A stretch of 64,000 nucleotides of DNA. Origin: Corylus avellana (lineage: Eukaryota; Streptophyta; Magnoliopsida; Fagales; Betulaceae). The stretch is taken from assembly GCF_901000735.1 (NCBI RefSeq), contig NC_081543.1:31642771-31706770 (forward strand). The letters are read 5' to 3'. The translations under genes were made by a program, and so were the position numbers. Every line of letters starts with the position of its first letter. Position 1 is the stretch's first letter. Of the stretch, positions 20,540 to 30,996 are shown one piece after another. The notes below the pieces were generated by a model. That model was not told where the DNA came from, ran no database searches, and saw only the letters and a program-made list of their open reading frames with translations.

Positions 20540-22168
20540 TCATTTCAGGGAGTTTTCGATATCAATCACAAACCGGTATTTGACATCGCTCTTTATCAGC
20601 CTCTCAAGAGCTTCATTTGCATACTGAATTGGAATCACTTCTATGTTGGGATGAATTCCGTGCGCAGCACAGAAGTTTATCATTTCTTGTGTCTCCTTCG
20701 TGCCTCCGGTTGTACTACCAGAAACGGTTATCCTACCTGCCAAGAGGCCAAGCATAGAGTAGTTTATTAGGCCGGCAATTTTCTAACCTCCCAAGCTAAA
20801 AGTGCTATTAGCTCATCAAGTAAAAAATATGAACTTCAAGTAACTCTTAAAAGTCTGAAATTGTCAAATTACCAAGTAAAAGGGGTAAAGGACTGAACTT
20901 GACTTCACTTGGGGCACCCACCAGGACCAGAACACCAGAAGTCTTCAAAAGCGAAAGGTAGGGGTCAAATGGGTGGTCACCAGATGCTGTATCAATAATA
21001 AAATCCAATGACTTTGCCAGGGCCTGCAAAAACCAGAAATTAACAACCACCACCAATTAATCAATAAAATCAAGCGCTCCCAAGAAGGCATGTGTGTTTT
21101 ACCGCCATCTGCTCTTGGTCAGATGAAATAACAAATTTGTCTGCACCAAGTAGAGTCAGGGCTTCCTCTCTCTTGGATATGCTTGTGCTGAGAACAGTTA
21201 CGTTCAACCCAAAAGCCTTGCCAAACTTCACTGCCATGTGACCAAGACCACCAAGGCCAATCACTCCAAGAGATTTTCCAGCTTGATTCATCTTATGCCG
21301 CATCATGGGAGTGTAAACAGTAATTCCAGCACAAAGCAAAGGCGCTGCTGAAGCCAATGGATAGCTTTCAGGAATCGTATAGCAGTACCTGCAGATTCAA
21401 GCCAACGTGAGGTGAGTAGGTGATATTTATGACATTAACAAATCCATTAAGCAGTAACATCATAAAATTCTTACCTTTCTTGGACAACAATGGAATTTGA
21501 GTATCCTCCTTTTGTGATTGTACCATCCACATCTACGGCATTATAAGTGCCAACAGCTCGCTTTAGACAATGAATTTCTAGTTTATCATCACAATACTCA
21601 CAATCTCTGCAAGAGTCAACAAAAGCTCCCACCCCAACATGGTCGCCAACTTTGAAACGCTCGACATTGGAACCAATCTCTTTCACAATTCCAGCAATCT
21701 CATGTCTGGCAATGCGAATAATCATTGATTCATATATACGTCAGTGTACTCAAATTATAAGAATTTCTCAATATTATTATTAAATCAGTGGACATACCCA
21801 GGCACTACGGGATACATGCAGTCTCCAAATTTGTTCCTGGTCCAAATTACATCGGCATAACAGATTCCGCAGTGCGTGATTTTTATAGAAACGTCATCTT
21901 TTCCAACAGCCCTGAAATATGTTTTTTTCTCCCAAGTACTTGTTAATCAATATTTTATTATGCAACAGATCATCAAGCAAAGAGTACTGGTGCTATATCA
22001 AACTGCAAGCTTAGGCTTGTTCTTTGTTTCTGTAATTAAGCTTCCTAGCTTCCTCGAGGAGAAAATTAAGTGAACATACCTACGGCTGAATTTGTAAGGT
22101 GAGAGAACCCCAGATGCATCTCTTGCGGCCCATCCAAGGCAATTTTCATTTGCGGCTGCAGAGCTCAT
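20540..22168 (-). CDS. CAD-C1: CAD1-like cinnamyl alcohol dehydrogenase, intact (355 aa)
   Basis: NADPH-dependent zinc alcohol dehydrogenase of the MDR family, closest by recall to Arabidopsis CAD1 (At1g72680). Such enzymes reduce aromatic or other aldehydes in the cytosol. Exons in transcription order: 22168-22080, 21911-21798, 21705-21475, 21388-21103, 21023-20873 and 20736-20540. They total 1068 bp with matching phases. Catalytic zinc ligands are Cys44 ([10 protein letters not shown]), His69 (GHE) and Cys164 (LLCAG). Structural zinc ligands are Cys100, Cys103, Cys106 and Cys114. The nucleotide motif GLGGLGH is at 189-195 and [11 protein letters not shown] supplies NADPH-type residues. The start is the ATG of MSSAAANEN; an in-frame TTG upstream was ignored. 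All introns are GT-AG. No broken feature was seen, so this is the likely working member of the C pair. Confidence 0.92.
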
Positions 22169-22341
22169 TGTTGACTGATCCACCAAATGTAAGGCCGTAA
22201 ATTAAATATCAGTAAAATATCAAAGAGAAAGTAATCCATGAACAATTTAAAGTAGAATATTAAAATAAATATATGGATTGGATGAACATTATTTGTTGAG
22301 GAGAAAAAGTGGATCACAATTAAAGGTGGATAAAACGTGGA

Positions 22342-22617
22342 TCAGCCTTCTTTGGTAAAAGGGTTGGAGTTGGCTTAGATACTATTTATTATCATTTTTT
22401 AAAAAAATCAACATCAAAACATTCTAACTTTTTCACTTTTTATATCAAATCATTCACTTTTTTTTATTATTTAAATAAAAAAATCACTACAAAACAAAAT
22501 TTTTTCATTTTTCCATACCACTTTTTCATTTTTTTTTATACCAAATATTCTTATTTTTTTCACATAAATCTACATCAACTACAATATCTAAGTCAACCTA
22601 TTTACCAAACACCATCT
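22342..22617. mobile_element. MITE-like inverted-repeat insertion, present only in unit 1
   Basis: The left end TTTGGTAAAAGGGTTGGAGT and the right end (read inverted) TTTGGTAAATAGGTTGACTT form imperfect terminal inverted repeats around a T/A-rich core. Unit 2 has no such sequence at the equivalent site (about 37012-37023). It lies 170 bp upstream of the CAD-C1 start, in its presumed promoter. Confidence 0.6.
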
Positions 22618-23437
22618 TAGTTGGTTATCAAATGAAAATCAAGAAGGAAGTGGCTGACCTAAGAACAGTACGTACGTCGGTACGTGACAGAGACTGAGGT
22701 AAGAGATGACAAAGATATTTTTAATGTAATAATGGTACGTATTTGTATGAAAATGTTGTAATTATCTTGGTCTTATTTATAGTACTATGAGAGATATCAA
22801 AAAAAAAACGTCAGCGCTTACGAATCTTGCTCTGAAAGATATTGAACAACAGACCACGTACGTATGCAATGACGTCCTCGGAGCAAACGCCAATTTCTGG
22901 GCCAATATGTGACATACGCTCTGATCTCACCATTCGAAGCGTCCCTATAAGGTTCGTTTGACAACAGCCAGCACCTAGATACTGTTTAGTGGCTGACCTG
23001 TTGACCAATTTTTTCCTTCAAAGTTTATCTTGTTTTTTATCATATTGCCCCTCTCTCTTAAATTTTTCCAGACATAAATCCCACGCTTGGACAAAAGGTT
23101 GTCGGGTGGGGGTTGGAGTCAGCAGATCTGGGGATGGGTTTATGTGGACTTTGGAGGCCATTGCTGTTGCTGCTGCTGCTGCTGACGCTGTTGGTGACAT
23201 TGCTGGTCGGGGAGTTGATGGGAGATGGGTTCTCTCTTTCTTGGGGTTTCGAGCAACTTTCCATTGATGGGACGGTTTGTTTCACTCACACACGACACGA
23301 CGTTCAATTAATTAATTAATACTAGTCTTATATCTTAACACACAACGTTCCCAGAAATCAACTTTTTTCCACGCCTTTGAATTAATCCTCGTATATCTTA
23401 ACAATTAATATTGTTAACAAAGCTGATTGATGGATAG
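22618..23437. other. Spacer upstream of CAD-C1 with a unit 1-specific block
   Basis: About 22945-23262 has no counterpart in unit 2, where GAAGCTACCCTATCAATGGGACGG joins the two flanks. On the minus strand 23058-23255 encodes a short Ser/Asn/Pro-rich frame (MESCSKPQERENPSPINSP onward) that looks like an N-terminal exon fragment but matches no family I recognise. No other gene was seen. Confidence 0.4.
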
Positions 23438-23722
23438 GATCCCCTGGATTTCCGATGGAAATTTTAATTAGTTTTTAAAATTTCAGATTCAGGTCATTTA
23501 TTTTTATTCAAGAGTCATTATCATGTCACATGTCTCATTACTAATAAAATAATAATAAATTTTTAATGATATTAATGATATTAATAATAATTATTATTTT
23601 ATTATTTTATTAGTAGTGGGACATGTGGCAGGATAATAGCTCTTGGATGAAAATGAATGGCTTTGATCTGAAATTTCAGAAACTTAATTCTCCTAGATAT
23701 TCCAAGAGATCCAAATCCCTGA
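23438..23722. mobile_element. Foldback MITE, present only in unit 1
   Basis: Long imperfect inverted arms: TCATTATCATGTCACATGTC with CATTACTAATAAAATAATAA on the left match the inverted right side (GCTATTATCCTGCCACATGT). Ends are related to GGATCC...GGATTT. Unit 2 lacks it: AAAGCTGATTCATAGCCGC is continuous at about 43616. Its family was not identified. Confidence 0.65.
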
Positions 23723-24018
23723 GTCATAGCCGCAAGAGAACCATTTGTTTCTTTCCCGGCCTCCTAGCCTCCCCCAACTCTTCAATTTTCTGAATGGTGA
23801 GTCTGCAGAGATGCTTAGACTTTGCAATGGTTCTTTTTTTTTTTTTGTCTATATTTGTTTTCAACAGTGATCTACGAGTTGAATTTTTTTTTTTTCGATT
23901 TCTTTTAGTCGTTTTCTAAGGTTTTGTTTACACGAAACCTTTATAGTTGCGATCTTAGATCTCCGATCTATTTTTGGTTTCTCTCTGATTTTTTTTATGG
24001 GAGCAAATTATTGACCGA

Positions 24019-24420
24019 TGGCGAAGGAAACGGATGGTAAAAGCAGCAAAGGACATTGGGTTTGGGAATGCGCTTGTAGTGGAGATGGAAAAGTCCGAAA
24101 ATTACTCTCTAGTTGAAAAAGTTGTGATGGACTGGGCAGTGACTAATGACATAATTCATCGGAATATGCTGTAGATTTGAAAACTGATTGAAACAGTAAC
24201 ATTCAAAGAGTTAAGTAAAGCATGGATCAAATTTGGATAGAAATAAATTTCTCATTATATCTATGATATTATTGTATTAGAGCAACATGCTCTATTTTTA
24301 TGAAATGGATAGAGAAGAAGTCTTGTTAAAAAAAAAAAAAAATTGCCGGATTCTATGATTGGTTGGGATCAACACATTAACATTGTGGAATGAAGATATA
24401 GTTTTTAGCATTACTCTTGA
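24019..24420 (+). pseudogene. Degenerate Myb/SANT-like (Harbinger-associated type) fragment, unit 1
   Basis: The frame at 24019 reads MAKETDGKSSKGHWVWECA, then breaks. Further on, ATTGGTTGGGATCAACACAT translates as IGWDQHINIVE, another motif of the plant Myb/SANT-like protein family related to L10-interacting MYB proteins and Harbinger transposons. Stops and frameshifts abound. A parallel remnant is at 43918-44270. Confidence 0.35.
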
Positions 24421-25644
24421 ATATATTCTAGATGAAAAATGGTATAAACTACATTTTAATCTTACAATATATGGCAGCCCAACACTCTATTCATCACTTG
24501 GTATGGTAATTAATGACTAATGAGACGATAAATATGGTAAATAATGAAGGGATAAATGATATTGCAAAATTTCAAGACAATGGTTGAGATTTAAAGAAAC
24601 CCACTCCGGAGAGTATCCTAAGAATTTTAAGGAGTCTTAATCTATCTTTGGACTACTTCTAAAAAGCCGTCTAAAAGGCACAAACTGCTTCACAAATTTG
24701 GTGATAAAAAGCTGAGGAACATTTACTTCACGAAACAAGATGCAGGTTTAGCATCTTCAAGGATTTTATCATTTCTAATATTCATTTCCACTTGCCCTTT
24801 TTTCATAGCCGAAAAGGCTTGTAAAGTGTCTTAGAGTGCAAATTATTGTGCACATTTTTTAACTAGATAGGCCGCTTCCAACCTCATGTTCAGAAGCATT
24901 TCCAATTAGTCTCTCATTCTCTCTTTCACTAAAATTAAGAATGAAAGAGTCCTCTATAACCCTTTCCCTATTAGCCTAGGAAAAAAAATTGCAGGTTTAG
25001 CAAAATCACCCCTAAAAAAGCCCCACTAAATGGAGCCTTAGTTCTAAAGTTCTTATACCTTGTTTGATGAAGCTTTTTGTGGCTTCTTCAATGGTGTTTC
25101 TTTAGCTTTTGAAATGAAAAAAGTTGCCGTGCAATCTGTTTGGCTTTTCACCCCTTTGGTGGCAACTTGAATTTTATTTTAAATTGCTTTTGAATAGCAG
25201 CTTATAGCATAAATAGCTTCCCCAATGTCGAAGTTTGTCGTTACGACGTTTTCTTGTAACTTCAATTTAGTTCTCGGGTATTCAATTTCAACAATTAAGT
25301 CATTTGGTTTTACCCCTATTTTAATTAGATCTCTTCATCAACTTATTGTATAATTAAGTGACTACATGCCAAGTCAAACCACTAAATTAATGACATGTGA
25401 CTCGCGCTTGACACATCATATGCCAACTATACGTTATATGTCACAAATTTACAAAGCTACGTTTAGCCAAGCACAAGCACATGACAACAATGGGAAAGAA
25501 CAACATTTAGAAGTCCATACTGCTATTTTTTATTAAACCATTTCTTAAAACACCACTCCACAAACCCATCCACTTATTTCAGGCAAGTTACGTACTTACA
25601 TACGCTTTTGAGTTTCATCATATGATCCAAGAGCTTTAGCAGTT
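24421..25644. other. Spacer between CAD-C1 and CAD-D1
   Basis: AT-rich sequence containing the CAD-D1 3' flank and possibly more of the decayed Myb/SANT-like copy. No gene was recognised. It recurs at about 44290-45482 with small indels. Confidence 0.5.
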
Positions 25645-26821
25645 TCATTTTAGGGAGTTCTCGATATCAATAACAAACTGGTACTTCACATCTTTCTTTA
25701 TTAGTCTCTCGAGAGCTTCATTTGCATACTGAATTGGAATTACTTCAATGTTGGGGTAAATTTTATGAGCAGCATAGAAGTCTATCATTTCTTGTGTCAC
25801 TTTTGTACCACCTGTTACGCTACCAGAAATGGTTCTCCAACCTGCCAAAAGTTCAACGCATGTAGATAGTTCAGTACACTTTATGTGTTTTAACTTACAA
25901 AGGTAACACGTTCTAACTATAGAAGAGAGTAAATTTCATGAAGCTCTTCAAATCTAAAAACTGTCGTAAGTACCCCGATTTAGGTTTGCAGGGCTGAATT
26001 TGACTTCACTTGGGAACCCCACCAGGACTAGAACACCAGAAATCTTCAACAGTGACATATAGGGATCAAATGGATGATCACTAGATGCTGTGTCAACTAT
26101 AAAGTCAAAAGACATAGCCAGGGCCTGCAAACAACATGACAACCATCAATCCAACAACAATTAGGATAGGTCATCTATTTCAATATTGCTTGTGTGAACA
26201 GAGAAACAGACGCTTTATAACAAGCTTAAATAATTCTACCTTCATCTCCTCTTGGTCAGATGAGACCACAAATCTGTCTGCACCGAGCAAACTCAGGGCT
26301 TCCTCTTTCTTGGATAAGCTAGTGCTGAGAACTGTCACATTCAACCCAAAAGCCTTCCCAAACTTCACAGGCATGTGACCAAGACCTCCAAGCCCAATCA
26401 CTCCTAGAGATTTACCAGGTTGGTTCATCTTATGGCGCACCATGGGACCATACACTGTAATTCCAGCACAAAGCAAAGGGGCTGTTGAAGCCAGTCGATA
26501 GTTGTCAGGTATCCTGAAGCAGTACCTGTATATTCAAGATCAAAACTGATATTCTCAATCTCTGGTAACAACTTGCCCAATTTCCTGAGTTTCAAGTCAA
26601 AAGGTTAACAAGGACAATTGTTTCCTTTTCCCAATAGTATGCAGAATATAAATGCAGGTTCTAAAAACCCAACCATCAGCAAGATCTATATATTGATGTT
26701 GAGCAGAAGGTCCTTGATTTCTTTCATCAGAAGCTCTACTACCAAGTAAATGACAAAGCAAGAGTAGAAACAATGTATAAGACAATGATATGCCAAATCC
26801 ATCATAAATTGGAAGTGGGGA

Positions 26822-26858
<37 letters not shown>

Positions 26859-28873
26859 TGTATGATAATGGAAATATTTTATAAAATCAGCCACTTATGT
26901 GGCTTATAGCTTATGTTCAGTCATTGGCGATATTGCCAAAGGCTTAGGCCCCCTGGGAAGCCTCAGGCATTACACCACCAAAATCAATCATCTTCATGCA
27001 GCACCTCCGTGAAACAAATGATCAAATGAGTAGGCACATAAACTTCCAGAGTCACATCGTCTCCAATTAGTACGAACTTAGACACTTCTTATTTTGCAAG
27101 TGCATGAGGTTAAAAGGTTCAGGTGTAAAAACTATGCAAATGTGAGAAATAGCTTCAGACATTCAGCAGTGTACGGGGAGTGGGGGCGCATTTCCTTCTG
27201 CAATTGCAATATATAAATAAAATAAAGGAAGAGAACATAGTTTAGCATCAGAGAATACTTGCCTTTCATGGACAAGAATGTAACTGGAATAACCTCCTTT
27301 GGTAATAGTGCCATCCGCATCAACACCTTTAAAAGTGAAAACTGATCCTTTAGCACAAACAACTTCTAGTCCATCATTGCAATACTCACAATCTCTGCAT
27401 GAGTTTACATAGGTTCCCACTCCAACATGGTCGCCAACTTTGAAGCGGTGAACGTTGGAACCAACCTCTTTCACAATTCCAGCAATCTCATGTCTGGTTT
27501 ACAATTATAGATATATTAGTTCAAGGAAATCTAGGGCTACTCATAGTATACAATTTAGTCCCCTTACCCAGGCACTAAAGGATACTTCGAATCCCCATGT
27601 TTATTCCTCGTCCAAATTACATCAGCATAACAAACTCCAGAGTGTGTAATATTTATTGAAACATCATCACTTCCAAGATCCCTGAATAAAGTTTCCTAAG
27701 TTAATCAGAATATCCTATAAAAACAGCACATGATCAATCAAAAACGTATTCGTGATACAAATTTCAATTATTTTTTAATCGTAGTTCTAAAATCATATAC
27801 CAATCATGTATAGTATCATTATTGTGAGCTAATTATATGGGAAATCAATATCTGGAATTCTCTTCTGGCAAAATTTTCTAATAATCTCAGTTGAGTAAAT
27901 TGTTCCCATTATGAATATCCAAGAGAATAAATACACATCAACAAAATAAAATGACATATAAATAGAATGTTATCTATGTTCTTTCAAGCGCAATTGGTCT
28001 TTTCCTTTATTTCTTTTATGGTTGTACTTCAAGAAAGAAATCATCACATCTAGTGCCCGTTTATAATATTCTATCATATACGATTCCATAAGTATGATAT
28101 GTTCTACTTCATTATTTGCATCGATAAATGAACGAGACCATCAATAGATGCGTTAGAGGACATTATAGGACTAGACATATGCTAAACAACTTACTTAGGA
28201 AAAAATTGTAAGCAAAACAAAAGCATAAAAAAGAGTATAGGACCTGCAAGGGATGCTCAAACAAACATCAAAGTAGAAATTCTATTCTTTTTCTTCAAAA
28301 ATGAAATAACCCATTTGATAGAAAAGGCCAAAAAAAAAAAGGTGTAGAAATTTTGCTACTAGTGCATATAGACACATTGAAAAGAGTTGAAAGCAGAACA
28401 CACACTTGGGGCTCATTTGGTTGCCCTTGGCCCCATGAAATTTGATGGCTCCAATCACATGACGATACTTTCAATGAACAAATCGGAAATTTTGACTTGG
28501 GGATTCAAGAATCATGACCATCATGACAAGAAATTTGAAGTGAGGGCATTTCATGAAACAGAAATTACTTATCCCATCCATTACAGTGATGGTTCATTTT
28601 TCATGGCTCCATTCAAGATGATGGATTTGTATGTTAATAAAATTTAATCAAATTCACGGACACCCAAATTCACCCTTAATGAATGATGCATGCATAGACA
28701 TAAAGGCTTTTTTCTTGTTTTCTTTCCTTGAAAAGACATGTTCTATAATCTTCCTTTCTCGAAAAAGAGATTAACTAAACATACCTGCGGCTGAAGTTGT
28801 AAGGTGATAAAACTCCCGATACATCTCTTGCAGCCCATCCAAGGCAGTCGTCTTTTGCACTCAAGGAGCTCAT
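25645..28873 (-). CDS. CAD-D1: CAD1-like alcohol dehydrogenase, open frame but catalytic Cys44 replaced by Ser
   Basis: Six exons in transcription order: 28873-28785, 27681-27568, 27493-27263, 26525-26240, 26124-25974 and 25841-25645. Sizes are identical to CAD-C1 (355 aa). GHE, the four structural cysteines ([15 protein letters not shown]), LLCAG and GLGGLGH are present. The codon at 27639-27641 gives Ser where every active family member has the zinc-binding Cys ([10 protein letters not shown] instead of [10 protein letters not shown]). CAD-D2, its duplicate, keeps TGT. The first residue after GLGGLGHM is Pro, not Ala. Loss of this ligand should greatly reduce or abolish dehydrogenase activity, so the gene may be in early decay or have taken a non-catalytic role. 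Intron 3 starts with GC (GCAAGT) rather than GT. Intron 1 is over 1.1 kb and intron 3 contains a (GA)n tract. Confidence 0.88.
26826..26854. repeat. (GA)n microsatellite in CAD-D1 intron 3
   Basis: About 14 GA units; the CAD-D2 intron has the same tract at about 46663-46689. Confidence 0.85.
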
Positions 28874-29195
28874 TGTTGACTGATTTTCGATAAAACATCA
28901 AACATGAGTTTCGTCCAAGGAAAATATACTTGGGGAAAGAAACCATCAGGGTTATAGAGCTTTCCCATTTCAACATATAATAAATTCAACATTTTTGTGG
29001 GTACAACACTCCACTCACTCGTAAAGAGCATAACTATTTTGGTCTTCTGATAGCTGAAATACATGAAACGATATCGCAGACGTGTTCCCAAATATACACG
29101 CAAACAATGGATAAATTAATTAGTCTAGGTAACGGAAAGACAAATCTGGGGATGCATGACAAATGAAAAAAAAAATGAGATCTATTGTCAACCAG

Positions 29196-29267
29196 AAAGC
29201 TTATGGAGATCTATGGCGGAGCAGTGTAATTCCAGATTATATCATCAAAGCTTATGGAGATCTATGG
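29196..29267. other. Duplication junction with 21-bp templated insertion
   Basis: The 21-bp block at 29196-29216 (starting AAAGCTTATGG) is repeated exactly at 29247-29267. It sits where the right edge of unit 1 (ATATCATCAAA, matching 49266-49276) meets the left edge of unit 2 (ATGGCTTTGCTTG, matching 14582). The single-copy right end at 49277 lacks the second block. The last four bases of the insertion (ATGG) overlap the unit 2 start as microhomology. Confidence 0.85.
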
Positions 29268-29288
29268 CTTTGCTTGAATAATATGAAG

Positions 29289-29648
29289 GGTGTGCATGTA
29301 ACTGGGGCTTCATACGGGCTACAGATTTGGTGCATAGAGAAGAAAGGACCTTTTTATGTTGCCATATTTTTTCAACTTTCGTTGCTTATGACAGCTATCT
29401 TCTCAGCTTTTGTGTGGGCTGAGCGGCTACGTTGTGGAAGGTTCGTTACTTGTTTCTTCTTCTGCTATATATGTTGGAAAAGCAATACTTGGCCCATTTT
29501 CTTACCGCTCATATATATGTGCTTGCTATTTGCTAACAGCATATTGGGTGGCATTATGATTGTTGGAGGTCTTTATTCTCTTCTATGGGGAAGGAGCAAG
29601 GAGGGCACTCAACAAATGCCCAAAAGCCAAGATGTTGAAAGACGCTAG
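29289..29648 (+). pseudogene. WAT1-A tail fragment (last two exons), duplicated
   Basis: Exon 5 at 29289-29440 and exon 6 at 29540-29648 of WAT1-A, without the rest of the gene. The acceptor AACAG (29535-29539) and the Trp codon in GLYSLLWGRSKEG are intact here, whereas both are mutated in the 14.8-kb copy. The 99-bp intron has no stop and is a multiple of three, so one open frame runs from 29163 to 29648. Lacking a promoter and the first two thirds of the gene, it cannot make a transporter. Confidence 0.85.
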
Positions 29649-30996
29649 CTGATCAATTCAGGCCCATCACTTCGTTTTCCTCACACGCAAACAGGGAACA
29701 CTCTGTTCTTGTTAGTATTGGCCGGTTTCCATGTTGTATTGAAGTTGTATTGATTGAAGATACATGATTGTCTTCTTATCTACTATTGTAATTTAATATC
29801 GTTATGACAAATCAGGGAAACCAATCGTTATGAAAACAGGCTTTGGTTTGTGTTCTGTGCTTGTGCACGCAGGATACAGGATGCAAACCATAGTACTCTA
29901 TAAAACATGAAGGTACATTTTCAGATTACACAACTATAGGAATATACATAAAGCACTTCTCCAAGTAGAAATTGAAATGAAGGAACGTACTACATTTGAA
30001 ATTCGTATGACAAGTTCTTTGTCCATATATATGATCTTGGGAACATGATTGAAATACAAACCAGCTGGATAACAGGCAGGATACTGAGAGATCGAGGAAT
30101 GGATGGAAAAATGGGAAACTAAATAGTGTCTATTTTTGTAGTCCTTCATGTTAAATCATCACCCCTAATAAGTGACACTCAACAAGTAAAATGGACGGAG
30201 AATGACGGAAACAAGGTTCAAACTCACGACTTTTGTTTTGATATATGTTAAATCGTCACTTTGTTATAAAAGTTTAAACTGATATAAATTTAATCAATAC
30301 TTTAACATATCGGAGGTGATATGGCTCAAGGGATGTAATTTCCATCGTCCTTGGCTACTTTTTCAAGTGTAAGGTTGCAAATTGACCCCATTTATCCTTT
30401 TCATTTACGGCATATAGTTTGTTGAAATATGATGAATCTATGATACCATGTTGAAATTTGTGGGAAAAACTAATACATTGAAATAATAGCAGAAGAAAGA
30501 GAGAAAAGAGAGACAAAAAATTACAGATGGTTCGGTGTTAAATATCTACGTCCACTACTATAAATAGCCATAAGTGCTACATTGTGCTCATTACTTTATT
30601 GTTTACAATACTTAGGTCTCTATTTATAGTTGAATAAGTCGACATATACAAGTAAACCTAAAATCAACTTATACAAGGAAACATAAATATCGACCTATAC
30701 TAGGAAATATAAATAAATAATATAAATATCAGAATATATTCAAAATATATTATGAATATATTCTAGCATAGCTTTTAAGAGGGTTCTATGCTTTTCTAGC
30801 ATGATGGTAACCTGATAATGCATTCCACTAGCTAGCAGCTAGCAAGTCAGACCTCATTCTTCCCACATGTGAGGCTTAAAAAAAATGATTCGTTGAACAA
30901 GCGGCTGAGGTTGATTTTCAAGTACTACTTAAACCAGAATACCCTCAAGAGAGGATGTGTACTACTACTTAATTAAACCAGGTGAAACTCAAGAGG
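29649..30996. other. Upstream region of WAT1-B', copy of 14969-16315
   Basis: Repeats the WAT1-A 3' flank and the minus-strand LTR remnant (30450-30781). No gene was seen apart from these. Confidence 0.6.

Larger units (their letters stand above)
14582..29249. repeat. Segmental tandem duplication, unit 1
   Basis: About 14.7 kb whose order (WAT1-A tail, WAT1-B, CAD-C, CAD-D) and sequence recur at 29264-49276 with a nearly constant offset of 14,670-14,682 bases up to position 22,200. Coding exons are nearly identical between units. Both boundaries are sharp: left at ATGGCTTTGCTTG inside WAT1-A intron 4, right at ATATCATCAAA. Confidence 0.93.

Noticed and set aside
20369..20770. 133-codon plus-strand frame
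   Set aside because: Antisense shadow of CAD-C1 exon 6; the same holds for 35050-35451 over CAD-C2.
28387..28647. 86-codon frame in CAD-D1 intron 1 (counterpart 48215-48463)
   Set aside because: No recognised domain; the C-terminus differs between the two copies because of an indel, so there is no sign of selection. It may be repeat-derived.
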